NCBI GenBank assembly: GCA_016786705.1
Contig: JAEUVV010000009.1
Location: 1 to 64,000 of the forward strand
DNA from: Taibaiella sp.
GTDB taxonomy: Bacteria > Bacteroidota > Bacteroidia > Chitinophagales > Chitinophagaceae
Length of the DNA: 64,000 bases
Direction of reading: 5' to 3'
Shown here: positions 8,191 through 17,762 of the stretch, piece after piece
How the letters are laid out: each line of letters starts with the position of its first letter
Position numbering within the stretch: position 1 is the first letter of the stretch
Program-made: the position numbers and the translations under genes
Notes under the pieces: generated by a model
Databases searched by the model: none
Told to the model about the DNA's origin: nothing
What the model saw: only the letters and a program-made list of their open reading frames with translations

Positions 8191-11100
8191 TTATAGCTTA
8201 TTCACTTTTTGCATCCATTTGTAGCCTGTGGCATCTTCAAACAGGATCAGGTAAGTACCCGAGCTCAGCTTGTTCAGGTCCAGCTGCTGTACCTGGCTTT
8301 GACCATCAGCCTGGCCGCTGACCAGGATCCGGCCCAGCACATCTACTACAAGGTATTTGCTGCCTTTGCTCAATCCTTCTACTTTCACAAGGCCGCTGGT
8401 AGGGTTAGGGTACAATTTGAAACCTGCCGGTTTAGGCTGGTTACCGATACCTACCGTAACCTGCATTTCCAGGATATTGCTGGATACAAATTGTGAGGCG
8501 GAACAGAAGTTAAAGCCTTCGGCAGTCACCTGTATATTCTCCCCGTTCAGGAAGTCTGTACCTGCCACACCGCTCCAGGTAGCATTGGTAGCACCCGGGA
8601 TAAGCGTGCCGCTCTTATACCATTGGAAAGAAGGGCTGGATCCTCCCGCATCGTTAAGGGTAGCCGTAAAGGTTACGGTTTGTCCTGTCGCTATTGCGCC
8701 GGATGGATTGGCAGATGCCGTAATGCTCGGGTTGGTATTATTGATAACATTCAGGTTTAAAATAGTGATACTGTCACAGGCATTAGCCCCAGGAGTATTA
8801 AAGGTCGCGGCATTGGTGCCACCTGCTGTAACGGTAATACCATTCCACACGATAGGCAGCTCTTCTGAACAGATCGTATCATATACGGTCACTTCAGCAG
8901 TCGGCTTCACGGTAATAGCCATAGTGGCATTACCCAGGCAGCTGCTGGAAGCGCCAGGGGTAAAGGTATAGGTACCTGAAGCGATATTGCTTACCGTAGC
9001 CGGGTTCCAGGTTCCGCTAAACCCATTCAGGGAAGTGGTTGGCAAAACAGGTGCGGTAGTGCCCTGGCAGAACGGGGCGACCTGGGTAAAGGTCGGGATG
9101 ATCTGGCTGCTCACGTTAATGCTTACCGTAACCGGTACCGCGCAAGGGAAACTGCTGGAAGGCGTAAAGGTATAAGAACCGCTGGTCGTATTGCTCACTA
9201 CAGCCGGGGACCAGGTACCGGTAACACTATTATTAGAAGTAGCCGGTAAGGTAGGCGCTGTAGACCCGGAGCAAATGTCTGAAGGTAAAGTAAAGGTCGG
9301 TGTAATGATCGTACTTGGTAAAGTAACTTCCAGCGGACCTACCCAATCAGAATAGGAGTTGGTACCGCATACCGCCCTTACGTAAAGTTGCAGGGAGGCA
9401 TTAGTGCTGCCATTCACAAACTGGTGGGTATTGGCACCGGTAACACCGGTTACCGGAACAATGGTGCCCGCGTTGGCGAGGGTACCTATAGGGCCATAGC
9501 TGATCTCGTAATTAGTGCTTACCCCGTTGCCCTGCCAGGCCAGCAGGCCACCGATACAGGTAGGATTGCTGATAGACAAATAACCGGGAAGTTTACAAGC
9601 CTGGTTAATATTAGGTACGATACTTACGGCCAGCACATTGCTCACACCGGCAGTAGAACCGGTCCTCTGGATCACGATACTGTCGATCTGCTTATTCCTG
9701 TTAGCGGTACTGATCACGATCGCGGAATCATGCATCCTCGGGCCGCCGGTAGCGGTACCTTCCAGCACATTATTGCTCCGGTTGATCCGGCCCAGGCCGC
9801 TCACCACTACATTGCTGTTACTGGTGTACCAGTCGGCGAAGTTCATGGCCTGGGTCTGCGTAGTACCATCAGTAAAGTAAACGATCGCGTTAAAATTGGA
9901 AACAGCGCTGCCGCTGATGCCCATTACATAAACCTTATTGGCCCGTTTAGGAGCTAAGAAACGCACTGCTGCATTAGGCGCGCTTAAAACCTGGCGTAAA
10001 GAGTTGTTACCACTATAATCTGCCAGGCGGTATTTACGTACACCATTCTGGATGATCCGGTTATTAGGTACACCATAGGTAGGGAAAGCCGCCGAAGCCG
10101 TCAACTGGTAATCTTTGGCCACCAGCGCAAAACTGGCTCCGTCTACATCATTTGTTGTAGAGCTCATCGCCGTACCAATACCATTGGCCACCACATCTGC
10201 ATTAAACTGGCCCAGGGAAACCGGGGTAAGCGTATCGAAAGGAGTGCTGAAAGGAATATTAACCCAGGCGCTCGTATCACCTACAGAACAGAAGGTACGG
10301 ATATAGAATACATAATTGGTTGCCGGGTCTAAAGTCGTAAAGTTGACCGGGGAAGCCGTTACTGTAGCGTTCGCGGCCAGGCCGGTAGCGCCGGAGCCTG
10401 GTAAAGTACCATCCGTTCTTAATTCATAAATGAAATTGGTCGGCGGATTACCTACTGTCGGTGCCACAAAAGACACAGTAGCAGCAGTCGGCGTTACCGG
10501 GCCGGAAATCGCTAAATTTACCGGGTTTACACAAATACCTACCGGAGACACAACCGTAAATGTATAGTCCTCGGCCTCTCCATTGGTCATATTATTACAG
10601 GCATGCATCGTATTACCGGAGTAATAGGCAGACCTTACCCGCATCCTGGTATTGCCGGGTAAAGCGGTTAAAGGCACTGTAATAGACCCGGTCACCGTTG
10701 ATGCATTAACTGCTGAATAGTTAGCCGTAAATACTTTCTCGTTGACTTCATCAAAAGCGCCATCCTGGTTCCAGTCGACATAAATACTCCTGGAAATCAA
10801 AGCGCTGCTGGTGGTCAAAGAGAAATTGATCGTATTACCCATCAGTGCAGACACGGATTGGGCCAGGTATTGGTTATAAGAACCGGAGCCGGTACCGTTA
10901 TTGGTAATATTAGTCGTTCCTCCCGTTGTAGAGAAGCTGGAAATAAAATAAGAAGTACCTGTTGTGGAAGTAGGTGTACAATAGCAGGAGGTAGGTGCAT
11001 TAATGCCTACACTGATCACATTGGAAGTAGAAGTGAGGGTACTGCCTGTACAGGTAACCACACACCTGTAATAAGTAACTGCAGACTGGGAATGAGCATA

Positions 11101-12111
11101 AGTAGCTGTAGTAGCTCCTGTAATATTAGTGAAAGGACCACCGACTGCTGTAGCCGACTGCCATTGATAAGTGATGCCCGGCGCCGGTGTGATACCCGTA
11201 AGTACCAGGTTAAAGCTGACCGTAGGGCACACAGAAGCGACAGAAGAAGAAGCGACACCTGTAGCCGGCGTACCGTCACAAAGGGTTGTAAAATTGCGCA
11301 CCAGGGTCCACACACTGCTGTCGGATGCGCTACATAATGATTTGACATAGGCATCGTATGACGTAGCAGATACCAGGCCCGTAGCATTAGCGTTGGTAAG
11401 CGCCGTAGTACCGGTTGCGGTAGCGGCTACCGCCGGTGCGGTATTCGGGTCAGCACCGGCTGCTACCACTTTCCAGCGATAGTTAGCCGGCGTGGAGGCA
11501 GATGCTGTCCAGGTGATCGCCGCTGTAGTAGCCGCAGCCGTTACCTGTACATTTGAAGGGGCAAGGCAAGTGGCATTATTGGTGACCACCATAGTATAAT
11601 CGGCATAACGGCCATAACCATAGGTACCACAAGGAATGGCTCCGTCATTGGCGCCACCACCATTTGCAGACCTGGTCCAGATGCGCATCCGGTAGTTACC
11701 GGAAACAACACTTGGCGGAACTGTAATGTTACCGGTATAGGTTTGCGGGCTATTGGCAATATAGGCAGGTAAAAACAAAGTTTCGCCCGCATCCTCAAAA
11801 TCGTTATCGTTGTTGAAATCAACGGCAATACCGGTAGAGGCCCATCCTGTGATGGTAATGCTCACGGCCGTGGCTACACCCGCTGTTATGGGCACATTCT
11901 GGCTCACAAAATTACCATAAGCGCTGCTAAAAGAAGGACTCTGGGTATAGGTGCCGATAGTGACCTGGGTCATCCCCCAGCTGGAATAGCCACTGGGGTA
12001 AGACATCGAACAATAAGGCGCTTGCGCCGAAGCCTGGGTCAAACCAAGCCCCAGGAAGCCTAAAGTCAAGGAAAGCAACTTAGGCTTAAACAAATTGAAT
12101 AAATTTTTCAT
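8191..12111 (-). CDS. T9SS-exported GEVED/fibronectin type III adhesin
   Basis: This 1306-aa protein has a signal peptide (cleavage near ASAQ, residue 30). Two GEVED-type modules follow, with metal-site-like acidic segments: DFNNDNDFEDAGETLF near residue 100 and VDWNQDGAFDEVNEKVF near 445, the second closing with GEAEDYTF. Fibronectin III-like segments (APSNVQVTAAATTAAITW; TNFIYELRTDG) lie behind each GEVED. Ig-like modules and a CDSI segment precede the C-terminal type A sorting domain (KLYPNPTSGLVKVEGL to the end), which directs export through T9SS and surface attachment. The gene stands alone between its own terminator and the L19 gene. The C-terminal module order repeats in the 3188-aa protein at 49462. 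The ligand is unknown. Confidence 0.88.
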   Translation of the reverse strand: MKNLFNLFKPKLLSLTLGFLGLGLTQASAQAPYCSMSYPSGYSSWGMTQVTIGTYTQSPSFSSAYGNFVSQNVPITAGVATAVSITITGWASTGIAVDFNNDNDFEDAGETLFLPAYIANSPQTYTGNITVPPSVVSGNYRMRIWTRSANGGGANDGAIPCGTYGYGRYADYTMVVTNNATCLAPSNVQVTAAATTAAITWTASASTPANYRWKVVAAGADPNTAPAVAATATGTTALTNANATGLVSATSYDAYVKSLCSASDSSVWTLVRNFTTLCDGTPATGVASSSVASVCPTVSFNLVLTGITPAPGITYQWQSATAVGGPFTNITGATTATYAHSQSAVTYYRCVVTCTGSTLTSTSNVISVGINAPTSCYCTPTSTTGTSYFISSFSTTGGTTNITNNGTGSGSYNQYLAQSVSALMGNTINFSLTTSSALISRSIYVDWNQDGAFDEVNEKVFTANYSAVNASTVTGSITVPLTALPGNTRMRVRSAYYSGNTMHACNNMTNGEAEDYTFTVVSPVGICVNPVNLAISGPVTPTAATVSFVAPTVGNPPTNFIYELRTDGTLPGSGATGLAANATVTASPVNFTTLDPATNYVFYIRTFCSVGDTSAWVNIPFSTPFDTLTPVSLGQFNADVVANGIGTAMSSTTNDVDGASFALVAKDYQLTASAAFPTYGVPNNRIIQNGVRKYRLADYSGNNSLRQVLSAPNAAVRFLAPKRANKVYVMGISGSAVSNFNAIVYFTDGTTQTQAMNFADWYTSNSNVVVSGLGRINRSNNVLEGTATGGPRMHDSAIVISTANRNKQIDSIVIQRTGSTAGVSNVLAVSIVPNINQACKLPGYLSISNPTCIGGLLAWQGNGVSTNYEISYGPIGTLANAGTIVPVTGVTGANTHQFVNGSTNASLQLYVRAVCGTNSYSDWVGPLEVTLPSTIITPTFTLPSDICSGSTAPTLPATSNNSVTGTWSPAVVSNTTSGSYTFTPSSSFPCAVPVTVSINVSSQIIPTFTQVAPFCQGTTAPVLPTTSLNGFSGTWNPATVSNIASGTYTFTPGASSSCLGNATMAITVKPTAEVTVYDTICSEELPIVWNGITVTAGGTNAATFNTPGANACDSITILNLNVINNTNPSITASANPSGAIATGQTVTFTATLNDAGGSSPSFQWYKSGTLIPGATNATWSGVAGTDFLNGENIQVTAEGFNFCSASQFVSSNILEMQVTVGIGNQPKPAGFKLYPNPTSGLVKVEGLSKGSKYLVVDVLGRILVSGQADGQSQVQQLDLNKLSSGTYLILFEDATGYKWMQKVNKL

Positions 12112-12345
12112 GCTCGTTAATTAAATTTTCAAAAAAAGGGATAGGCACTACTATAGCATACGCACGGGTACTTGTTAAGAATACCCCAAATAATAGACGA
12201 CAATTTTAAGCATTAAGTTGGTAAAATACAAGAAATAGCAGGTATCGTTTTTACTTTTTTTCCATTTTCAGTAATTTTATCTACCTAAGTATATTATTAA
12301 CAGGAACATGTGCCATTAGCGTGTAAAATGTAAAACATAAAAAAA

Positions 12346-12366
12346 GCCACCTGAATATCAGGTGGC
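12346..12366 (-). terminator. Terminator after rplS
   Basis: A perfect 9-bp stem (GCCACCTGA / TCAGGTGGC) with a 3-nt loop lies 22 bp after the L19 stop. On the minus strand it is followed by seven T. Confidence 0.85.
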
Positions 12367-12387
12367 CTTATCCAAAGTATTTGAAAT

Positions 12388-12756
12388 TTATTTTTTTGCT
12401 TCAACGGCAACGCGTTTTTCTTTGATACGTGCTGCTTTACCGAAACGCTCTCTTTGATAGTACAATTTAGCACGACGTACCTGGCCACGCTTATGTACTA
12501 CGATAGATTCGATATTGGGAGACAAAACAGGGAATAAACGCTCAACGCCTACACCGTCAGAAATTTTACGAACGGTGAAAGTAGCGGTAGCACCTGTACC
12601 CTGACGTTTGATAACGTCTCCTTTAAATGACTGGATACGTTCTTTAGTACCCTCAATGATTTTATAATTAACAGTGATATTATCACCGGCTTTAAAAGCA
12701 GGGATTTCTCTCTTTGTAGTTAATTGTTCGTGGATAAATGCAATTGCTGCTTCCAT
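12388..12756 (-). CDS. rplS: 50S ribosomal protein L19
   Basis: The 122-aa protein matches L19 along its length: [19 protein letters not shown] near the N-terminus, [16 protein letters not shown], and the C-terminal [23 protein letters not shown]19 sits at the 30S-50S interface of the large subunit. The basic tail ([13 protein letters not shown]) is normal. It is the last gene of rpmI-rplT-rplS, 64 bp behind rplT. In many other bacteria rplS lies with rpsP-rimM-trmD, so this placement is less usual. Confidence 0.97.
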   Translation of the reverse strand: MEAAIAFIHEQLTTKREIPAFKAGDNITVNYKIIEGTKERIQSFKGDVIKRQGTGATATFTVRKISDGVGVERLFPVLSPNIESIVVHKRGQVRRAKLYYQRERFGKAARIKEKRVAVEAKK

Positions 12757-12820
12757 TTTAAATTAATTTTATTGATGTAAATCAAAATATTATACCAAAG
12801 CCTGAAAAGGCTATTGAAAA

Positions 12821-13165
12821 TTATTTTACTTCAGCTACAAGGTTTTTGAAGCTTTCAGGTTGGTTCATAGCCAGGTCAGCTAAAACTTTCCTGTTCAGGT
12901 TGATTCCTTTTTCATTCAACTTGTGCATGAAAACAGAATAGCTCAAGCCTTCTTCACGAACCGCTGCATTGATACGCGCAATCCACAAACCGCGATAATC
13001 GCGTTTTTTCAACTTGCGTCCTACATATTTATAGCCTAAACCTTTTTCTAAAACGTTTTTGGCAACGGTATATACGTTTTTACGCTTACCATAAAATCCT
13101 TTAGCTTGTTTAAGGATTTTCTTTCTTCTTGCACGTGATGCAACTGCATTTACTGAACGTGGCAT
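12821..13165 (-). CDS. rplT: 50S ribosomal protein L20
   Basis: The 114-aa protein is a full-length L20. It starts [20 protein letters not shown] and contains [33 protein letters not shown] and the C-terminal [17 protein letters not shown]20 binds 23S rRNA early in assembly and, in studied bacteria, represses its own operon. It follows rpmI by 76 bp. Confidence is very high. Confidence 0.98.
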   Translation of the reverse strand: MPRSVNAVASRARRKKILKQAKGFYGKRKNVYTVAKNVLEKGLGYKYVGRKLKKRDYRGLWIARINAAVREEGLSYSVFMHKLNEKGINLNRKVLADLAMNQPESFKNLVAEVK

Positions 13166-13241
13166 AGTTTATCTAAATTAAATACTATTTTAATAAAATT
13201 GTTTTCTTAAACGTACCTCTTTTACAGAGGGAATATTTTGC

Positions 13242-13439
13242 TTAGCGCAATCTCAACATTCTCTTAACCAGTGGCAGGTTTGCAGAGTGGATCTCTACAC
13301 TACCACGCAGGTGGCGCTTGCGTTTTGTAGACTTTTTAGTCAATAAGTGACTTTTATAGGCTTTGAAACGACGGATAGAACCATTACCGGTAACTTTAAA
13401 AGTCTTCTTAGCTCTTGAGTGTGTCTTTAACTTTGGCAT
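13242..13439 (-). CDS. rpmI: 50S ribosomal protein L35
   Basis: The 65-aa protein begins [20 protein letters not shown] and includes [17 protein letters not shown], typical of L35. It is the first gene of the ribosomal block and has its own promoter. The usual upstream partner infC is absent; an MmcQ-type gene lies there instead. Confidence 0.98.
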   Translation of the reverse strand: MPKLKTHSRAKKTFKVTGNGSIRRFKAYKSHLLTKKSTKRKRHLRGSVEIHSANLPLVKRMLRLR

Positions 13440-13458
13440 AATTTCAAATTTCGGACTG

Positions 13459-13489
13459 CAAAGGTATATTATTATTTTTCTTCTACCAA
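13459..13489 (-). promoter_or_regulatory. Promoter of rpmI-rplT-rplS
   Basis: On the minus strand TTG (13487-13489), 20 bases, then TACCTTTG (13459-13466), a perfect TAnnTTTG box 20 bp before the rpmI ATG. This separates the ribosomal genes from the MmcQ/SUI1 operon upstream. Confidence 0.7.
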
Positions 13490-13529
13490 AAAATTTAAAG
13501 AAATATTTTTCTAATTCTTCATTTATAGA

Positions 13530-13871
13530 TTAACGCTTTCCCCTGGGCAATTTAGCCGCTATAAGCTCCAGCGAATCCGCGACCAGCTGCTGAACCAGCT
13601 TAGCAGGCAGAGAATCATCCAGGATAAGGGTATTCCAGTGCTTTTTGTTCATATGATAACCCGGGATAATGGCCGGGTAAGCCTCCCGCAGCTCCAGGGC
13701 TCTATCCGGGTCGCATTTTACATTAATACGCGGCGGCACTTCATCCAGCGCCATCAGCAGGAAGATTTTTCCGCCATACTTAAACACGAGTGTATCGGGA
13801 CCGAAAGGAAACGCTTCCTCTATACCCTCCTTCAACCCGGTTACATAGGTTCTTAATGCCTCGATATCCAT
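13530..13871 (-). CDS. MmcQ/YjbR family protein
   Basis: This 113-aa protein matches the MmcQ/YjbR family, with a CyaY-like fold. Motifs seen are FPFGPDTLVFKYGGKIFLLM, PPRINVKCDPDRALELRE and GYHMNKKHWNTLILD. The family is often called DNA-binding, but its molecular role is poorly defined. It starts 2 bp after the SUI1 stop and so probably shares that gene's transcript. It ends about 40 bp before the promoter of the ribosomal block. Confidence 0.88.
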   Translation of the reverse strand: MDIEALRTYVTGLKEGIEEAFPFGPDTLVFKYGGKIFLLMALDEVPPRINVKCDPDRALELREAYPAIIPGYHMNKKHWNTLILDDSLPAKLVQQLVADSLELIAAKLPRGKR

Positions 13872-13873
13872 AG

Positions 13874-14224
13874 TTAAACCGCTTTTGTTTTGCTATACCC
13901 CCACTCTATCAGCCAGGCTGCTATCTTTTGTTTATAATCGCCCTGGATCAGTATAAGGCCATCTTTGGCGCTGCCGCCGGTACCACATTTTGTTTTTATT
14001 CTTTTTCCTAAAGCCTGGAAATCCTCCTCATTGCCCTGGAAGCCTTCCACCAGGGTAACTACCTTACCGGCACGCTGTTTGCGGTCCAGTACCACCCGGA
14101 GCCGCTGTTCTTTAGGATCGGGTGTCAGGACTACCTCCTCCGGCTCTTCTTTCATCATGTCCGGGTTGGTAGAAAATACCAGCCCGCCTAAAGCGCCCAA
14201 TCCCAGTTTTTTATCTTTAGCCAT
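13874..14224 (-). CDS. SUI1/eIF1-like translation factor, YciH type
   Basis: The 116-aa protein has the SUI1 fold in its C-terminal 80 residues: QRLRVVLDRKQRAGKVVTLV, then GFQGNEEDFQALGKRIKTKC and GTGGSAKDGLILIQGD. The G-TGGS-KDG motif is diagnostic. Bacterial members (YciH) resemble eukaryotic eIF1, which acts like IF3 in start-codon checking; their bacterial role is only partly known. It lies 22 bp behind an acyltransferase gene and 2 bp before an MmcQ gene, in one apparent operon. Confidence 0.92.
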   Translation of the reverse strand: MAKDKKLGLGALGGLVFSTNPDMMKEEPEEVVLTPDPKEQRLRVVLDRKQRAGKVVTLVEGFQGNEEDFQALGKRIKTKCGTGGSAKDGLILIQGDYKQKIAAWLIEWGYSKTKAV

Positions 14225-14246
14225 ATACTACAATTTTTCGTTGAAC

Positions 14247-15185
14247 TTAAAAACCCAATACGCTTTGCAGCACCCATTTTAAAGGTTGTGCATAACGATT
14301 GAGCTGATAAAAATGATATTTTTCTTCCTGTGGCCCGAAGCTCAGGTAAAAATCGGCCACACTTTTAATATCCGAACCTTCAAAATCAAGCTTTATCGGC
14401 TTACCGGCGTTTTGCCGGATCAGCTCCCCGATAAAGTAATAAGTAGCCCTGAGGCTCCTACCCTTTTCCGTAGGCGCACCCAGTACATAATAAAGCGCTT
14501 TATGATCTTCCAGCAGCAAAGCGGCAAACACAATCGTTCCGCTTTCCTCTTTTACGACATAGGTACGGGCCCTGAAATGCCGGTATTGTTGCCCGGCCAG
14601 CTTCCTGAACGCCTCGTAAACATACGTTTTAAGCTGCGCCAATGCCCCATAGGCCGCCTGGTACAATTCAATGACGATATCTATATCCGCGGTTTGCTCC
14701 AGGCTCAGGCCAGCGGCTTCCGCTTTTTTAATATTCCGTAACCCGCTCCTGGTAAAGCCGGATCGCAATAATGAATATTCCGGGGACAAATCTAAGCAAT
14801 AATTTGTTCTGACTCTAGTCACAGGGCCCAGGTCTACCGGCGGTGACACCGCCACCTGTATCACTTTATAATGCTGCAGGATCAACTCCCGGAGGCCTTC
14901 TGTGACCGCCGGCCCCGGGTTGATGCCGCCAAGAACGGCCAGTTGTAATTGCTGTGTGGCAGCAGGTTTCATCAACCAGGGTAAATGCCCTTTCCTGAAC
15001 CCGGTAAGCGGGAAGCAGGCCTCATAATCGCCATATACCGCGCCTTTCCATGTGCGGGCAAAGGTATTCAGGTAATCGTAATAATTATACACCTTGGCCG
15101 CGGGATCGGAAGCGACACAACGGTCCCAGAGCAATGGATCTATCGCCCCGGCCTGCACTATCCGCCACCTGTATTGCTTTGCCAT
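14247..15185 (-). CDS. FemAB/GNAT-like acyltransferase
   Basis: The 312-aa protein looks like the BioF2/FemAB-like GNAT superfamily. Its N-terminal half includes VYNYYDYLNTFARTW and FRKGHLPWLMKP. The C-terminal half carries RARTYVVKEESGTIVFAALL, KALYYVLGAPTEKGRSLRAT and YYFIGELIRQ, then KLDFEGSDIKSVADFYLSFG. The DFEGS stretch is typical of this group in Bacteroidota. The acyl donor and acceptor cannot be told from sequence; aminoacyl- or acyl-group transfer to a cell-envelope component is possible. It follows the LolC/E-like permease by 3 bp, which suggests co-expression. Confidence 0.8.
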   Translation of the reverse strand: MAKQYRWRIVQAGAIDPLLWDRCVASDPAAKVYNYYDYLNTFARTWKGAVYGDYEACFPLTGFRKGHLPWLMKPAATQQLQLAVLGGINPGPAVTEGLRELILQHYKVIQVAVSPPVDLGPVTRVRTNYCLDLSPEYSLLRSGFTRSGLRNIKKAEAAGLSLEQTADIDIVIELYQAAYGALAQLKTYVYEAFRKLAGQQYRHFRARTYVVKEESGTIVFAALLLEDHKALYYVLGAPTEKGRSLRATYYFIGELIRQNAGKPIKLDFEGSDIKSVADFYLSFGPQEEKYHFYQLNRYAQPLKWVLQSVLGF

Positions 15186-15188
15186 ATC

Positions 15189-16424
15189 TTACTTAAACTT
15201 TAATGCCTTAACAATTTTTATCCTGCGCACCATGAGTGCCGGTAACAGCATGATGAGCGAGCAAAATGCCAGCGTTCCCAAAGCGACCAGGAAAATATAA
15301 AGCCAGTTAAGCGCAACCGGCGCGGTTTTCATATAATAAACCGACTCGTCCAGCTTGATCAGCGAAAATTGCAATTGCAACCAGCAGAGCGCTACCCCGC
15401 TAAAAGTTCCCCAAAGGATACCTTTCAGGGTAACCCTTGCAGCATGGTATAAAAACACCTGGCGGATCTGCCTGTTTTGCATGCCCAGGGCCTTCAGGGT
15501 GCCTACCATCTGCGTTCTTTCCAGGATATAGATCAGCAAGGCTGTAGCCATATTAATGGCCGCCACCACCCCCATGATTACCAGGATCAGCGCGGCATTG
15601 GTATTCTGGAAGTCCAGCCAGGAAAATATGTAAGGATAGATCTCTTTAATCGTGGAGACAGACATAGGTGGCTGTAAATAATCCTCGTAGATCTGCGCAC
15701 TTACCTGCTCCGATTGCCGGTAATCCTTCAAGCCGACCTGCAATGCGCTGATATCCCGATCGCCCCAATGATTGACCGCGCGCAGCAGGCGGATATCGCA
15801 CAGCCCGAATCCCTTATCAACTTCCTCCATACCTGTATGGAAACTCCCGGCTACCTTCAACTTTCTTACTGTCGGGTTGCCTTGCTCCGGGTTAAAGAAT
15901 ACGATAAAGACTGCATCACCTACAGCCAGGTCCAAGCGGTTCATGGTCGCCCGGGACAGGATCAGGTCGCTGCTGTAAACCGAATCGGTATAGTGTATCG
16001 GCTTGCCGCTGAACTGTATCGCATCAGAACTGCTCATCGGGTAACCCGGTTCCACCCCTTTCAGCTTAATCCCTTCCAGGCCTTTTTCGGCCTTAACGAT
16101 CGCCGGCTTTAAAATAAACGGATAAACGTATTGTACTCCTTTTACGGACCGGATGTTCCGGATCATGTGTTCGTCTTTCGGGAAAGGCGCATCTCCTATA
16201 AGACTGCTCGGGTTGGCAGAAAACATACTGACCTGGGCATGCCCCCAGAATACAAACATTTTCTCCCTTATCTTGGTCTTAAAGCCATGCACCACCGAGA
16301 TGGCAATGATCATCACCGTCACACTGAGCGCGGTAGCGATAGTGGCCAGCCGAAGGATGAACTTCGAAAAGGTGGACTGTTTATTGCCCGATATCTGTTT
16401 GGCTATGTAGTAAGAAAGATTCAA
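15189..16424 (-). CDS. LolC/LolE-like ABC transporter permease (FtsX domain)
   Basis: The 411-aa protein has the LolC/E layout. One transmembrane helix lies near residues 25-50 (LATIATALSVTVMIIAISVV). A long periplasmic MacB-type domain follows. Three C-terminal helices of the FtsX domain start near residue 275 (ALILVIMGVVAAINMATALL), with ERTQMVGTLKALGM and an RRIKIVKALKFK tail. LolCDE releases lipoproteins from the inner membrane. No ATPase (LolD) gene is adjacent. It is the first gene of the operon running to the MmcQ gene at 13530. Confidence 0.9.
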   Translation of the reverse strand: MNLSYYIAKQISGNKQSTFSKFILRLATIATALSVTVMIIAISVVHGFKTKIREKMFVFWGHAQVSMFSANPSSLIGDAPFPKDEHMIRNIRSVKGVQYVYPFILKPAIVKAEKGLEGIKLKGVEPGYPMSSSDAIQFSGKPIHYTDSVYSSDLILSRATMNRLDLAVGDAVFIVFFNPEQGNPTVRKLKVAGSFHTGMEEVDKGFGLCDIRLLRAVNHWGDRDISALQVGLKDYRQSEQVSAQIYEDYLQPPMSVSTIKEIYPYIFSWLDFQNTNAALILVIMGVVAAINMATALLIYILERTQMVGTLKALGMQNRQIRQVFLYHAARVTLKGILWGTFSGVALCWLQLQFSLIKLDESVYYMKTAPVALNWLYIFLVALGTLAFCSLIMLLPALMVRRIKIVKALKFK

Positions 16425-16646
16425 TGAAAGCTTGTTTTTGGCCCGGTATGCGCAAAAATAAGGGAAAGCCTGCTGAATTTCTCATTAAAGTAAGTATGTT
16501 ATGCCGGTATTAATTCTCGTAAAAGTTTTTTCTAATTGGTTACTTTTGATTTGCTTTGCAAAAATTATACCTGCCCCGGCAGGATTAAAAGATGCAGCGC
16601 CTGGGTTTCCGGATCGCGGCGTTTATATTTTTATTTAAAAAGAAGA

Positions 16647-17684
16647 ATGAAAAAACTATTTATTGCGGCTTTACTGGGTGTAGGTACATTCAGCTATTCG
16701 TGGGCACAAAAAAAGGAATACCAGATCAACGCGGTAGCTTTTTACAATCTTGAGAACCTGTTTGACCCGGCAGATGACCCGAACAAAAATGATGAAGAGT
16801 TCACGCCTGGCGGCACCATGGGTTACACCGATGCCGTTTATCGTAAAAAACTGCAAAACTTATCCCGCGTACTCTCGGAAATAGCTACGGAAAAAGTTCC
16901 TGATGGCCCGGCCATCATTGGTGTAGCGGAAATTGAAAACGAAAAAGTACTGCAGGACCTGGTAGCAGAACCTAAACTTAAAGACCGCAAGTTAAAGATC
17001 GTTCATTTCGAATCTCCCGACTTCCGGGGGGTGGATGTAGGCATGCTGTATAACCCTAAATACTTTAAGGTACTGGACGCGCAATCCATCAACGTGGATA
17101 TCAGCGAGAATGGCAGGAAAGAATATACCAGGGATATCCTGTATGTCACCGGTCTAATGGGCGGCGATACGGTATCTGTATTTGTCAATCACTGGCCTTC
17201 CCGCAGGGGTGGAGAAGCGGCCAGCGCCTGGAAGCGTATTAAAGCGGCTGGTATCTGTAAAGAGATCATTGCCAAAAAAGTAAAAGAGAACCCTAATTAT
17301 AAAGTGATCCTGATGGGTGACCTTAATGATGACCCCATAAGCCACTCTGTTGCCCTTACCCTAGGCGCTATCGGCGATAAGGATAAATTAAAACCCGGCG
17401 GGCTGTTCAACCCCTGGCTGTCCTTCTACAAAAAAGGTATCGGCACCTTAGGCTACGGCGACTCCTGGAACCTGTTCGACCAGATCATTATCTCCCAGGG
17501 CTTTTTAAATGCCAATGCCGGCGGATGGCAGTTTTATAAAGCCGAGATCTTTAAAAGGTCCTATATGATCAGTAATTTCGGGCGATATAAAGGTTACCCG
17601 CACCGCTCTTTTTCCAACAATACCTGGATAGACGGCTACAGTGACCACTTCCCTACTTATATTTATTTGATCAAAGAGCTATAA
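16647..17684 (+). CDS. Secreted endonuclease/exonuclease/phosphatase family protein
   Basis: The ATG at 16647 is preferred over upstream in-frame starts because it gives a clean signal peptide (MKKLFIAALLGVGTFSYSWA). The mature protein belongs to the endonuclease/exonuclease/phosphatase fold: FYNLENLFDP, IIGVAEIENEKVLQDLV, VFVNHWPSRRGG, ILMGDLNDDP and DHFPTYIYL. These carry the expected Asn, Glu, His/Asp and final Asp-His catalytic residues. It is about 345 aa. The natural substrate (DNA, phosphodiester or other) is not decidable. It is a single-gene unit with its own terminator. Confidence 0.92.
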   Translation: MKKLFIAALLGVGTFSYSWAQKKEYQINAVAFYNLENLFDPADDPNKNDEEFTPGGTMGYTDAVYRKKLQNLSRVLSEIATEKVPDGPAIIGVAEIENEKVLQDLVAEPKLKDRKLKIVHFESPDFRGVDVGMLYNPKYFKVLDAQSINVDISENGRKEYTRDILYVTGLMGGDTVSVFVNHWPSRRGGEAASAWKRIKAAGICKEIIAKKVKENPNYKVILMGDLNDDPISHSVALTLGAIGDKDKLKPGGLFNPWLSFYKKGIGTLGYGDSWNLFDQIIISQGFLNANAGGWQFYKAEIFKRSYMISNFGRYKGYPHRSFSNNTWIDGYSDHFPTYIYLIKEL

Positions 17685-17698
17685 GATTCATTTTTTCC

Positions 17699-17732
17699 AA
17701 AAAGTACTATATTTGAAAATATAGTACTTTTT
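17699..17732 (+). terminator. Terminator after the EEP nuclease gene
   Basis: A perfect 16-bp AT-rich stem (AAAAAGTACTATATTT and its complement) with a 2-nt centre, followed by more T, 15 bp beyond the stop. Confidence 0.75.
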
Positions 17733-17762
17733 TTTATAAACACTTACAACACAATTACTACA

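Noticed and set aside
9388..9957. Plus-strand ORF of 189 aa opposite the T9SS adhesin
   Set aside because: No domain, no start signal, and it runs opposite strongly supported GEVED/FnIII coding sequence.
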